Shown: positions 17,483 through 28,850 of the stretch, piece after piece
Numbering within the stretch: the first letter of the stretch is position 1
Layout of the letters: every line of letters begins with the position of its first letter
NCBI RefSeq assembly: GCF_003353065.1
Contig: NZ_CP027806.1
Span: 3,926,501 to 3,990,500 of the forward strand
Origin: Cyclonatronum proteinivorum
GTDB lineage: Bacteria > Bacteroidota > Rhodothermia > Balneolales > Cyclonatronaceae
Direction: 5' to 3'
Length of the DNA: 64,000 nt
Made by a program: the position numbers and the translations under genes
The notes under the pieces: model-generated
Seen by the model: the letters and a program-made list of their open reading frames with translations, nothing else
The model's database searches: none
What the model was told of the DNA's origin: nothing

Positions 17483-17736
17483 CCCGCATTAATCACCAAG
17501 AAACTTTCTTGCTGGCAAGGCGAAACTGAAAACTCAACGGAAGGGTACCTAAGTACCCTGAGCATGAGTTTTCAGCTTCAGCGCCGCCAGCGGCCAAATT
17601 TCGCTGCGCGGGAATCGCTTCGCTCGGTGCGAAGTCTTAATACCACACGCAAATTTGGCCTGCCAGTGTTTTTCACTAAGCCAAATTTGTACCTACACTT
17701 AGAAAATAAATCCTGTTTAATTGTGAATAATCCGCT
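17483..17736. mobile_element. MITE-like element, copy 1
   Basis: A 254-base non-coding element. Left end CCCGCATTAATCAC and right end GTGAATAATCCGCT are terminal inverted repeats (a few mismatches), flanked by TTAA on both sides (17479-17482, 17737-17740), a 4-base target duplication. Inside are two long hairpins: CTGAAAACTCA/TGAGTTTTCAG enclosing GGGTAC/GTACCC, and GGCCAAATTT/AAATTTGGCC. No open frame, so it would need a transposase supplied elsewhere. It lies directly upstream of the DegP gene and could influence its transcription. Confidence 0.75.
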
Positions 17737-17896
17737 TTAAAATAAATCGGCCTTAGAAACGTGTTGTAAGCCGAACAACTTCCGGCAACAGTAGCGCCGG
17801 CAAAACTAATCTCTGAGCCTGAGGGGTTGTATTTACGCACAGCAAGCAGGCTTTTCACTACACAGAACCAACATTACAAAAAAAGACAAGCTCTTT

Positions 17897-19381
17897 ATGC
17901 CTACCATCACACCGAAATTTGCAGCCGCTTTTACTTTTGCGCTGGTCGTGCTGTTTGTCAGTTACTTCACAAACCATGATTCCGTATCTGAGCCGGCACC
18001 CTATATCTTCGCCGAAGAAGCCTGGACACCGCCACAGCGCACCGCGGACGACCCGCCCATTCAGTCCCTCCGCGATCTCAACAACGCCTTTGTAAGCCTG
18101 GCAGAAAACGCGGCGCCCGCTGTCGTTACCGTAAACACCGAGCGTACCGTACGTCAGCGTCAGGTCTCCCCCTTTGATATGTTTGATGAGTTTTTCGGTC
18201 GCCCGCGTCAGCAGCCCCGTGAGCGCTCCTTCCAGCAGCGCGGACAAGGCTCCGGCGTAATCGTCTCCAGCGACGGTATCGTCATGACCAACCACCACGT
18301 AATTGCCAATGCCGATACCATCATAGTACGGCTCAGCAACAACGACAACCTCGGCGCATCCGTCATTGGTACAGACCCCAGCACCGACATTGCCATCCTC
18401 CGCGTTCATGCCGAAAACCTGCCTTTCATGCCCATGGGCGACAGCGACGCCCTGCGCGTAGGCGAAATGGTGATGGCCATCGGAAGCCCGCTCAGCCAGA
18501 ACCTGGCCCAAACCGTAACACAGGGCATCGTGAGTGCCAAAGGCCGGTCAAACGTCAATCTTGTAGATTTTGAAGACTTCATCCAAACCGACGCCGCCAT
18601 CAACCCCGGCAATTCCGGCGGCCCCCTCATGAATATGGATGGCGAAGTAATTGGCATCAATACCGCCATTGCTTCCCGCTCCGGCGGATTTCAGGGCATC
18701 GGTTTCGCAGTACCTATTAACATGGCGCGCGCCGTGATGGACTCTATCCTCGAAACCGGACGCGTTGTGCGCGGCTTCATCGGAATCACCGGGCAGGAGC
18801 TCGATGACTCCCTCGCCCGCGCCTTCGGCCTCGAACGCACCAAAGGAGCCGTAATCACCAGCATTGGCGACGACAGCCCCGCCGAGCAGGCAGGTCTGCG
18901 CGTTGAAGACGTCATCATCGAATACGACGGACGTACCCTCACCAACTGGCGCACCTTCCAAAGCTACGTCGCCTCCCGCCCGCCCGGCACCCGCATCAAC
19001 CTCGTCGTAAACCGCGAAGGCGAAACCATGAACGTAACCGTCACCCTCGCCGAGCGCCCCGATGAAGAGCTCACCGAAGAAGAAACAGAAAGCATGTTCG
19101 AGCGCTTCGGCTTCTCCATCGATACCTTCACCCAAAGCCATGCCGAGCGCCACAACCTGCGGGCCGACCTCAACGGCGTCATCGTCACCGCTGTGCAGGA
19201 AGGCAGCGTCGCCTACCGCCGCGGACTCCGTGAAGGCGACCTCATCACCGCGGTCAACCGCCGCCGCGTGGCCAACCCGCAGGAGTTCAACAGCCACATT
19301 CAAAACGCACAGCCGGGCAGCACCCTCCTCCTGAACGTCGTCCGGCAAAACCAGCAGTTCTTCATGAGCATCGACGTATAA
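17897..19381 (+). CDS. degP: HtrA/DegP-family periplasmic serine protease
   Basis: A 494-residue envelope quality-control protease/chaperone. N-terminal signal anchor (FAAAFTFALVVLFVSYF), then a trypsin-like domain with catalytic His134 (TNHHVIAN), Asp164 (STDIAIL) and Ser240 (PGNSGGPL), and two PDZ domains (about 290-385 and 400-490; GFIGITGQEL and GVIVTAVQEGSVAYRRGLREGD) that bind substrate C-termini and control oligomer state. A Gln/Arg-rich linker loop lies at 100-117. Length and domain order match the family. Single gene with its own terminator. Confidence 0.95.
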   Translation: MPTITPKFAAAFTFALVVLFVSYFTNHDSVSEPAPYIFAEEAWTPPQRTADDPPIQSLRDLNNAFVSLAENAAPAVVTVNTERTVRQRQVSPFDMFDEFFGRPRQQPRERSFQQRGQGSGVIVSSDGIVMTNHHVIANADTIIVRLSNNDNLGASVIGTDPSTDIAILRVHAENLPFMPMGDSDALRVGEMVMAIGSPLSQNLAQTVTQGIVSAKGRSNVNLVDFEDFIQTDAAINPGNSGGPLMNMDGEVIGINTAIASRSGGFQGIGFAVPINMARAVMDSILETGRVVRGFIGITGQELDDSLARAFGLERTKGAVITSIGDDSPAEQAGLRVEDVIIEYDGRTLTNWRTFQSYVASRPPGTRINLVVNREGETMNVTVTLAERPDEELTEEETESMFERFGFSIDTFTQSHAERHNLRADLNGVIVTAVQEGSVAYRRGLREGDLITAVNRRRVANPQEFNSHIQNAQPGSTLLLNVVRQNQQFFMSIDV

Positions 19382-19427
19382 CCCGAGAGCTCACCCCCTT
19401 TTTCAAGCAAGAGACAACAAGAGCGCA

Positions 19428-19464
19428 GGCACCATCCGACACAAACCGGGTGGTGCCTTTTTTT
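19428..19464 (+). terminator. Terminator of degP
   Basis: AGGCACCA (19428-19435) pairs with TGGTGCCT (19451-19458); the stem is extended by CCG/CGG pairs and followed by seven T residues, about 45 bases past the stop codon. Confidence 0.88.
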
Positions 19465-19523
19465 ATGAAAGGCGGGCGGTAACACACTCCATCGCCCGAC
19501 ACCCGCCTTCACCCGGTTCCGTG

Positions 19524-19616
19524 CCTGTTTTTTTTGGGTAAAACTCCGTGAACATCAAGGTCTTGGGGAGAAGATCAGAAACCCCAAATCAAAGATAGAT
19601 CCCTTGCTTTTTTACC
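19524..19616 (+). repeat. R1 interspersed repeat, copy a
   Basis: Shares TTTTTTTGGGTAAAACTCCG and the following GTGAACATCAAGGTCT with copies b and c, then diverges inside and rejoins at CCCCAAATCAAAGATA and TTGCTTTTTT. TTTGGGT (19533-19539) can pair with ACCCCAAA (19581-19588). Confidence 0.75.
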
Positions 19617-19765
19617 ATAACGCCGCCAACCGCTGATTTCTACGAAGAGTGCACCGCTACACGGCTTGGCCTCCCGGCTGGTTCAAAATTTTGCCCCATT
19701 AAATGCATACGGGTTTTGCGGATAATTCGAAATTGATGCAGGTGTACGCGGATTTTTTTTCGTCT

Positions 19766-19975
19766 CCACGCGGGTTTGTCACGGGCTGTACGCCTAGCGC
19801 CGCAGGCGCGCCTGCGGCGCGCGCGGCTAATTGTGGGGGGGGCGTGCTAATTTCTACGAAGAATGCACCGCTACGCGGCTGCTCACTCGAATTGGCATTG
19901 AGGCGTGTTGATAAAGGAATGCCATCCTGCGATCATCCTGTCCATCCTGTAATCCTAAAAATCCTGTTCAAAAAA
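19766..19975 (+). repeat. R2 interspersed repeat, copy a
   Basis: Contains GGGTTTGTCACGGGCTGTACG, a perfect 24-base palindrome at 19797-19820 (half-site GCGCCGCAGGCG), a G run, and ends in AATCCTGTT as in the other copies. TTTCTACGAAGARTGCACCGC occurs both just before (19638) and inside (19851) this copy. Short frames here are repeat translations, not genes. Confidence 0.65.
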
Positions 19976-20026
19976 CGGGGCAGACGTGATTTGCGGATTC
20001 GGCAATTTAGAATTGGGGTGGTTTCC

Positions 20027-20275
20027 CCGCGGCGTAGAGACGCAATGCATTGCGTATCTACGCCGCGGCTGCATCGGGTTTGTCACGGGCTGTACGCCCG
20101 GCGCCGCAGGCGCGCCTGCGGCGCGCGCGGGTAATTATGGGGGGGGGCTGCCGATTGCTATAAACATGTAACTCCTTCGGAGTTGGAGTTGGTGACGGGG
20201 ACAATCGGGGTTAAGGTGTTTATTTCCAACATCATCTTGTTCATCTTGTGAATCTTACAAATCCTGTTAAAAAAT
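20027..20275 (+). repeat. R2 interspersed repeat, copy b
   Basis: Starts with a 42-base near-perfect palindrome (20028-20069) centred on GCAATGCATTGC, then GGGTTTGTCACGGGCTGTACG, the 24-base perfect palindrome (20101-20124), a G run, ATAAACATGTAACTCCTTCG and the CTTGTTCATCTTGTGAATCTT end. The reverse complement of this arrangement recurs three times at 32.8-34.6 kb. Confidence 0.7.
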
Positions 20276-20310
20276 GCGAGAATCCGCTTAATGGGCGGGC
20301 GTTGCGGGAT

Positions 20311-20358
20311 CAGCTTGGGTTTTAGCCTGGGTTTCGGCTTGGGGGTTCAGCCTGGGGG
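20311..20358. repeat. Short degenerate tandem repeat after the MFS gene
   Basis: Four imperfect 12-13-base units of the pattern CAGCCTGGGGGTT / CGGCTTGGGGG / TAGCCTGGGTTT / CAGCTTGGGTTT lie immediately after the MFS stop codon. No stem with a T run was seen. Confidence 0.45.
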
Positions 20359-21561
20359 TTAGTAGCGGCGGGCGATGATGAGGGCGGATATGATCAGGAG
20401 GCCGGCGGTGGCGAACATGGCGGTTTCTACCGTGAATCGGTCGGCGAGGAGGCCGGCGAAGAGGGCGCCGAAGGCGTAGCCGCTGTCGCGCCAGAGCCGG
20501 AAGATGCCCACGCTCTCGGCCCGCTCGTCGGGATGGACGAGGTCAGCGATGGCGGCCAGAAATACGGGGTACACCATGGCCGTGCCGATGCCAAGCATGG
20601 CGGCGGTGACCAAATAGCCGGCATAGCTGCCCGCTAAGGTGAAGGCGAGCAGGCTGATTCCCTGCACGAGCATGCCGCTGAAGAGCATGACGCGCCTTCC
20701 CGTGTAATCCGAGAGCTTACCGGTTGCCACCTGAAACAGGCCCCAGCATGCCGGGTACACGGCAATCACAAGCGCGGCTTCGGAGAGGCTGAGGTCCGCC
20801 GCGAGCAGAAAAATCGGAAAAACGCCCCAGGCCATGCCGTCTTTGAAGTTGGTGAGCAGGCCCGCCTGCGAAACGGACATCAGGCTGCGGTTGGCCCAGC
20901 TCACTTCCCAAAACAGCGGTCGGCGGCTTTGGGTGACCGTGCTTGCGCGGGCTTCGGTTTGGACGAAGCCTGCGGTGTCGCGCACGAAAAGGATGGTGAG
21001 CAGCAGGCCCAGTACCGACAGGCCGATGCCGAGATAGAAGGGGTACGGACGGAGGCCGGCTTCGGCGGCTATCCAGCCGGTGAGGAAGGCGACAATGGCG
21101 ACGGCAAGATAGCCGGCAAATTCGTTGAGGCCCATCGCCAGGCCGCGGTCTTTTTCGCCGGCGAGGTCGATTTTCATGATGACGTTGGCCGACCAGGCCA
21201 GTCCCTGATTGATGCCGAGCAAGACGTTGGCGGCGATAATCCAGTTCCAGTCCGGTGCGAACATGAGCACGAAGGGCACGGGGATGCCGAAGAGCCAGCC
21301 GGCAATCAGCATGTTTTTGCGGCCGTAGCGGGAGGCGAAGCGTCCGGCGACATAGTTCGCTGCGGCTTTGGTGAAGCCGAAGACGATGATGAAGGAGAAA
21401 ATCGCCGTGCGAGCAGCAATGCCGAATTCCGTTTCGGCAAGCTCGGGGAGGATAGTACGCTCGAGTCCCACCATGCCGCCAACGAAGGCGTTGATGAGTA
21501 CCAGTAGCGCAAACTGCGGCCAGTTGTGCTTAAGTCCGGTTTGGAAGCGGGGCTCGGTCAA
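20359..21561 (-). CDS. MFS transporter
   Basis: A 400-residue major facilitator superfamily secondary transporter with about 12 transmembrane helices in two halves. The loop 2-3 signature is visible as GRFASRYGRKNML, and the equivalent loop in the second half as GKLSDYTGRRVML. The acidic residue pattern near GLERTILPELAE in helix 1 resembles drug/organic solute exporters, but the substrate cannot be assigned. Same strand as the ferredoxin 110 bases upstream. Confidence 0.88.
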   Translation of the reverse strand: MTEPRFQTGLKHNWPQFALLVLINAFVGGMVGLERTILPELAETEFGIAARTAIFSFIIVFGFTKAAANYVAGRFASRYGRKNMLIAGWLFGIPVPFVLMFAPDWNWIIAANVLLGINQGLAWSANVIMKIDLAGEKDRGLAMGLNEFAGYLAVAIVAFLTGWIAAEAGLRPYPFYLGIGLSVLGLLLTILFVRDTAGFVQTEARASTVTQSRRPLFWEVSWANRSLMSVSQAGLLTNFKDGMAWGVFPIFLLAADLSLSEAALVIAVYPACWGLFQVATGKLSDYTGRRVMLFSGMLVQGISLLAFTLAGSYAGYLVTAAMLGIGTAMVYPVFLAAIADLVHPDERAESVGIFRLWRDSGYAFGALFAGLLADRFTVETAMFATAGLLIISALIIARRY

Positions 21562-21673
21562 GTCGCTTAATCTGTGTTAGTTCGCCTAATTGCGAAGCGC
21601 ATAATAGTACGGAATGCCGCGCACAGATTCATCCGCGGAAAGAAGTCGGGCGAGAAAAGCGACCGGAGGTAGG

Positions 21674-21904
21674 TCAGCCTTCGATGCGGATGATGCCTGC
21701 CGGGCAGTTGCGGGCGGCCTGTTCGTTGGCTTCGCGCTCGTCTTCGCCGACGCGGGCGATATAGAGCTGACCGCCGCGGCGGGATTCGCCTTCCACGAGG
21801 GTGCAGCGGCCGTCCTTGTGCGACACCCGCCAGCGGAAGGGCGCGGCTTCCACGCAGGCGTTGCAGCCGATGCATTTGTTGCGCTGAAAGAAGATGCGGA
21901 TCAA
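21674..21904 (-). CDS. Small single-cluster [4Fe-4S] ferredoxin
   Basis: A 76-residue ferredoxin, an electron carrier. Cys11, Cys14 and Cys17 (CIGCNAC) and Cys66 (NCPAGII) provide a single cubane cluster; Cys32 is extra. Length and motif spacing fit monocluster ferredoxins. It lies between a U32 protein, whose relatives use an iron-sulfur cluster, and an MFS transporter, all on the minus strand, so it might feed electrons to the U32 enzyme; this is inference from position. A conflicting longer frame (21567-21875) is an Arg-rich shadow. Confidence 0.85.
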   Translation of the reverse strand: MIRIFFQRNKCIGCNACVEAAPFRWRVSHKDGRCTLVEGESRRGGQLYIARVGEDEREANEQAARNCPAGIIRIEG

Positions 21905-21994
21905 AACGGGTTCAGGTAAGTGCGGGTAGGTTGATGGAGAATTTCGCAGGCCGGATGCAGCTCAGGTGCTTTGCTCAGGTGACGCGGTTTTTTG

Positions 21995-22086
21995 TGCCCC
22001 CAAAAAAGCAAGGGGTTCAAATTATGATTTAGGAGGGCTGATCTGCCACGAAAGACCGTGATGCTCTCGAAGTTTCCCCCAAAAAA
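21995..22086 (-). repeat. R1 interspersed repeat, copy e
   Basis: Reverse-orientation copy between the U32 gene and the ferredoxin. In the sense direction it has TTTTTTGGGGGAAACTTCG, a CACG/CGTG inner hairpin, CCTAAATCATAATTTG and a CTTGCTTTTTTGGGGGC end. It is the most diverged copy. Confidence 0.65.
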
Positions 22087-22129
22087 TAAAAAACAGGACG
22101 CGCGCTTGTAGCCGGGTGCAGGCTGCCCG

Positions 22130-23401
22130 TTACGCGGGTTGCAGCTTGTAGAGTTTGTCGCTTGCCCGGATTTTTTCGGGGAGGGCGACGGAGAAGTGGC
22201 TGCCTTTGTGTACTTCGGGTACGCTGCGGTCGGCTTCGCGGAGCTCGGTGACGGTGTGACGGAGCACGCCTGTGCCGGGTCCGGTTACGAGGATGGTGTC
22301 GCCCACGCGCAGGCTTCCGGTTTCGAGCTGAAACTCGCCCGCGCCGGCGCGTTCGTAGTATTTGACGCCCCGCCCGAGGAAGACTTTGCGCTCGGTTGCC
22401 TGCGAGCCGTAGGTATTGCTCCACTCGCCCATTTTGCGGCCGAGATAGTAGCCGTCCCAAAAACCGCGGTTGAAGACGGTCGAAAGCCGGGCTTTCCAGT
22501 CTTCCACTTTTTCGGGTGAAAAGCTGCCGTCGGCCACGGCTTCGGCGGCTTCGCGGTAACAGCGCACAGTTGTATCGACATAATCGGCGGAGCGGCCGCG
22601 GCCTTCAATTTTGAGGATGCGCACCCCGGCGTCGATGACTTTATCGAGGAAATCGATGGTGCACAGGTCTTTGGCGCTCATGATGTAGTCGTTGTCGATT
22701 TCGAGCTCGTAGCCGTCTTCCTTGTCGGTGACGATGTACTGATGGCGGCAGTTTTGGATGCAGGCCCCGCGGTTGGCGGAGGAGTTGTGGGAGTGCAGGC
22801 TGAGGTAGCATTTGCCCGAAACGGCCATGCAGAGGGCGCCATGCGCAAAAATTTCGATGCGGATCAGCTTGCCGGAGGGGCCGGTGATCTGCAGGCGCTC
22901 GATCTCGCGGGTGATGTGCTTCACCTGACTCAGGCTGAGCTCACGGGAAAGGACCATGACATCGGCGAAGGCGGCATAGAAGGCGACGGTTTCCACATTG
23001 GTGACGTTCGCCTGCGTGGAGATGTGCACGGGGAGTCCGGCCTGTTTGGCGTAGGCCATGGCGGCATGATCGGAAGCAATCACGGCGGTGATGCCCGCAG
23101 CTTTGGCCGTATCGATGATGCGGCGCATGAGGCGTAGGTCGTGATCGTAGAGGATGGTGTTGAGCGTGAGGTAGGTGCGTACCCCCGCCGCGCTGCAACG
23201 CTCAGCGATGGCTTCGAGGTCGTCGAGGGTGAAGTTGGTGGAGGATCGGGCGCGCATGTTGAGCTGCTCGATGCCAAAATACACCGCATGTGCGCCTGCG
23301 TTGAGCGCCGCCGTAAGGGACTCGGGGGAGCCCACAGGCGCCATAATTTCGACCGGCTGAACCATAATAAAATCAGGATAATACGTGGAAATGAGTGTCA
23401 A
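22130..23401 (-). CDS. U32-family protein (TrhP/RlhA-type RNA hydroxylase)
   Basis: A 423-residue member of peptidase family U32, whose characterised bacterial members TrhP and RlhA are iron-sulfur-dependent, prephenate-dependent RNA C5-hydroxylation enzymes rather than peptidases. The family signature EIFAHGALCMAVSGKCYLS lies about residues 182-200 and GACIQNCR about 213-220; these four cysteines are the expected cluster ligands. An N-terminal TIM-barrel is followed by a C-terminal beta domain (GRGVKYYERAGAGEFQLETG). An alternative start at 23365 (MVQPVEIM) would remove 12 residues and fits the family N-terminus better. Whether it acts on tRNA or 23S rRNA is undecided. Confidence 0.87.
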   Translation of the reverse strand: MTLISTYYPDFIMVQPVEIMAPVGSPESLTAALNAGAHAVYFGIEQLNMRARSSTNFTLDDLEAIAERCSAAGVRTYLTLNTILYDHDLRLMRRIIDTAKAAGITAVIASDHAAMAYAKQAGLPVHISTQANVTNVETVAFYAAFADVMVLSRELSLSQVKHITREIERLQITGPSGKLIRIEIFAHGALCMAVSGKCYLSLHSHNSSANRGACIQNCRHQYIVTDKEDGYELEIDNDYIMSAKDLCTIDFLDKVIDAGVRILKIEGRGRSADYVDTTVRCYREAAEAVADGSFSPEKVEDWKARLSTVFNRGFWDGYYLGRKMGEWSNTYGSQATERKVFLGRGVKYYERAGAGEFQLETGSLRVGDTILVTGPGTGVLRHTVTELREADRSVPEVHKGSHFSVALPEKIRASDKLYKLQPA

Positions 23402-23582
23402 ATCAGGGGCTCGGAAATGAGAGCCGCGTTTTTCGGGGCGGGAAAATTAACAAAAGTTGATTTTTAAATCTAATATTAAAATTATAATTTTAAAGTCAGG
23501 TGTTTATAGCTAAGCGTTAATCTGAACTGAAGGACGAGGCGCACCTGCAAACAAGCGAATCTAATCTTATCTGACGAACATC

Positions 23583-25403
23583 ATGCAATACCCCCTGCAC
23601 CACTTTCATATACCTGTAATGGGCCTCGGCTTTACCATCGACAGCCCGATACGGGTTGCTCATCTTGGTATCAGCTCAGTTGTTTCCATTGTAGATGACC
23701 TCCTGCTGGAGAAGGTGCGCAAGCATTACAGCTCCGTGTATCAGCTTCCCTATCAGAACATTGGCCGCACCGCAACTGACGGGCGCGCCCGACGGGTGAA
23801 GGCTTTCATGGAGATGACCGAGACTATTGTCCGCATGAAATTTGAGGCCGTGAAACAGCAGCGGCTTTTTACCGACTCTGATAAGGACCGTTATTTTGAG
23901 CTGCTGCCCAATGCGCACCCGCTGCGCAAGGCCTACAAGGATCTTTATTTCATGACGGATGATACGACCCGGAGCCTGCTCGAAGCCGAACTGACCGAAA
24001 AAATGGTGCCGGGTGAAATTCAGGTCAACATTATGTCGAAGGTTGATGTGCTCCGCAACGGAGAAGACGATCAGCCCCTGCCCAACGAGTACAGCGACGC
24101 CAACACAGCTCTGCGCGGCTTCGCGGAAAGTCCGGTTGAGGGCGCATTGGTGCTCTCTGCGGGCTTCAATCCGCGGCTGTACGGCTACCTGCCGGCTTTC
24201 GCCGATTTCTACCGCGAGAACGGGAAGGCACCGAAAAAGCGCGTCATTCTGAAAGTCAGCGATTTCCGCTCGGCCCTGATTCAGGGGAAATTCCTCGCCA
24301 AAAAAGGCATCGAAGTAGCGGAATTCCGGATTGAGTCGGGCATAAACTGCGGCGGTCACGCCTTTGCCTCCGACGGCATCCTGCTGCCGACCGTGCTCGA
24401 GGAGTTCGCGGAGAAAAAAGCCGAGCTGGCGAAAACTTTCCTCCCGATGATTGAGGCGTACTACGCCGAAAACAACATGGCCTGGCCCGGCCTTACGGAA
24501 GCCGACCTCACCCCGGCCGTCACGGTTCAGGGCGGTATCGGCACCAATGGTGAGATGCGCCGCCTGCTCGAGCACTACGGCGTTGACGGCACCGGCTGGG
24601 GCAGCCCGTTCCTGCTGGTACCCGAAGCCACCTGCGTAGATGTGGAAACCATGACGCTGCTCAGCGACTCGCGCGAGCAGGATTTTTTCCTGAGCAATGT
24701 TTCGCCCCTGGGGGTGCCCTTCAACAACGTGCGCAACTCAGGCGCCAACCGCTACAACCGCGAACAGATTGAAAAAGGCAAGCCCGGCTCGAAATGTCCG
24801 AAAGGCTTCCTCGCGTACAACACGGAATTCACCGAAAACCCGATTTGCACGGCCTCGGCGCAGTATCAGCTGATGAAGATTCAGTCCATCAAAGAGCAGC
24901 AAACCGACGAGACCGCGAAAGAAGCGCTCATCGAACAGGTGCTCGATAAGGACTGCCTGTGCAACAACCTCGGCTTCTCCGCCCTGATCCGCCTCGGTAT
25001 CGTGCCCGAGAAACACGGGCGTCAGTCCGTTTGTCCGGGTCCCAACCTTGCGTACTTCAGCCGGACCTACAGCCTTGACGAAATGGTCGATCACATCTAT
25101 GGCCGCAGCGGTCAGCACGACAGCGCCATCGTAAGCGCGGATCGTCCGCACATGTTCGCCAAAGAGCTGGTGATGTATGTGGATTATCTCGGGAAAATGC
25201 TCGCGCTCACCGGCGACGACAAAGCCGGTTACCGCAAATTGCTGAAGATGAAGGCGAATCTTGAGCGGGGCATGGACAGCTGCTACCTGCTTTCACAGGA
25301 GAAGCCGTTTGAAGGTGAAAACCTGGATTCGCTTTCCGAAACCGTGTATGAACAGCGCCATCGCCTCGACCGGCTGTTTGAACCGGCCGGCTCAGCGGTC
25401 TGA
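23583..25403 (+). CDS. Conserved cysteine-rich protein of unknown function
   Basis: A 606-residue cytoplasmic protein. The opening (HIPVMGLGFTIDSPIRVAHLGISSVVSIVDD) matches a conserved protein I have seen in Bacteroidota genomes, sometimes loosely annotated as related to nitronate-monooxygenase flavoproteins; the glycine-rich VTVQGGIGTNGEMRRLLEHYGVDGTGWG at 314-340 would fit a phosphate- or flavin-binding barrel loop. Cys405, Cys422, Cys458, Cys460 and Cys484 cluster in the C-terminal third (SKCPKG, PICTAS, KDCLCNN, SVCPGP) and look like iron-sulfur or zinc ligands. No signal peptide or membrane segment. Monocistronic, with tandem terminators. Function not assigned. Confidence 0.8.
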   Translation: MQYPLHHFHIPVMGLGFTIDSPIRVAHLGISSVVSIVDDLLLEKVRKHYSSVYQLPYQNIGRTATDGRARRVKAFMEMTETIVRMKFEAVKQQRLFTDSDKDRYFELLPNAHPLRKAYKDLYFMTDDTTRSLLEAELTEKMVPGEIQVNIMSKVDVLRNGEDDQPLPNEYSDANTALRGFAESPVEGALVLSAGFNPRLYGYLPAFADFYRENGKAPKKRVILKVSDFRSALIQGKFLAKKGIEVAEFRIESGINCGGHAFASDGILLPTVLEEFAEKKAELAKTFLPMIEAYYAENNMAWPGLTEADLTPAVTVQGGIGTNGEMRRLLEHYGVDGTGWGSPFLLVPEATCVDVETMTLLSDSREQDFFLSNVSPLGVPFNNVRNSGANRYNREQIEKGKPGSKCPKGFLAYNTEFTENPICTASAQYQLMKIQSIKEQQTDETAKEALIEQVLDKDCLCNNLGFSALIRLGIVPEKHGRQSVCPGPNLAYFSRTYSLDEMVDHIYGRSGQHDSAIVSADRPHMFAKELVMYVDYLGKMLALTGDDKAGYRKLLKMKANLERGMDSCYLLSQEKPFEGENLDSLSETVYEQRHRLDRLFEPAGSAV

Positions 25404-25426
25404 GCGTAAGCTTCCTTTGAAAAACC

Positions 25427-25468
25427 AAAAAGCGGCGCAGCTGTTACATGCTTGCGCCGCTTTTTTTA
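25427..25468. terminator. Bidirectional terminator between convergent genes
   Basis: AAAGCGGCGCA and TGCGCCGCTTT pair around an 11-15-base loop, with an A run to the left and seven T residues to the right, so it can end plus-strand transcripts of the cysteine-rich protein and minus-strand transcripts of leuS. Confidence 0.88.
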
Positions 25469-25516
25469 TTTAACAGGGCTCAATAAGCTCACATTTCTAA
25501 TATGTGAAGTGGCGTT

Positions 25517-25560
25517 GGGAGCGGCATTTACATAGCTGTAAATTGCCACTCCCTGTTTTT
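25517..25560 (+). terminator. Second hairpin with T run
   Basis: GGGAG, GGCA and TTTACA pair in order with TGTAAA, TTGCC and CTCCC around a TAGC loop, then TGTTTTT. A long stem with two small bulges, 115 bases after the first stop codon. Confidence 0.65.
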
Positions 25561-25622
25561 AGACACCATCTGTCTGCGCAATTATCTACTGAACAGCAGG
25601 CCGGGTTTCTGAAGACTACGTA

Positions 25623-28334
<2,712 letters not shown>

Positions 28335-28850
28335 AGCGAAAAATCAGACCGGCACGGCCTGTATTTAGAATTAACTTAGGTGATAATTTCAGGATGAAAT
28401 CGCCCGGCCCTGCATGCATTGCCGGACCGGATTGAGAATAAACTTCGAAATATAAGGATTCACCCGCTGCACTTCCGTACATAGCTGCATTATTCACAAC
28501 AAAGCGGGCTATGTGAAATAAATGGAAGTTTATATTTGGCTTAAGAAGTTAGAGAAGCCTGAAATCAGATGTATTTGAAAAGCTGTAGCTTTGTCCGCTG
28601 ATTGCATGGAAGCTTAAATCTTACCCTCAAGAGATTTGGATACCCTTCCACAGAATTGAAAACCTCACCCTGGCAGCGAATAAATTACCCGCTGAGCCAT
28701 GCAGGTCACTTCAGATCTGCCATTCTGTTTTTTTGAACGATGTGGTTATTTTCCGCTTTCCTATCGCGGTCACGCTCGCTTCTTCCTGCATAAGTTGGTG
28801 AAGATCGTACCGCTAACCATTTCCCTCCATCCCTGTTTTTCTGCCGCTGC
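28335..28850. other. Divergent intergenic region between leuS and the M20 peptidase
   Basis: About 515 bases. A TATATTTG promoter-like element sits near 28532 on the plus strand. The short frames here have no coding quality. It must contain promoters for both flanking genes. No T-box or other leader structure was recognised for leuS. Confidence 0.4.

Noticed and set aside
28335-28850. T-box or other leader element upstream of leuS
   Set aside because: No T-box sequence or specifier structure seen, and such leaders are not expected in this group.
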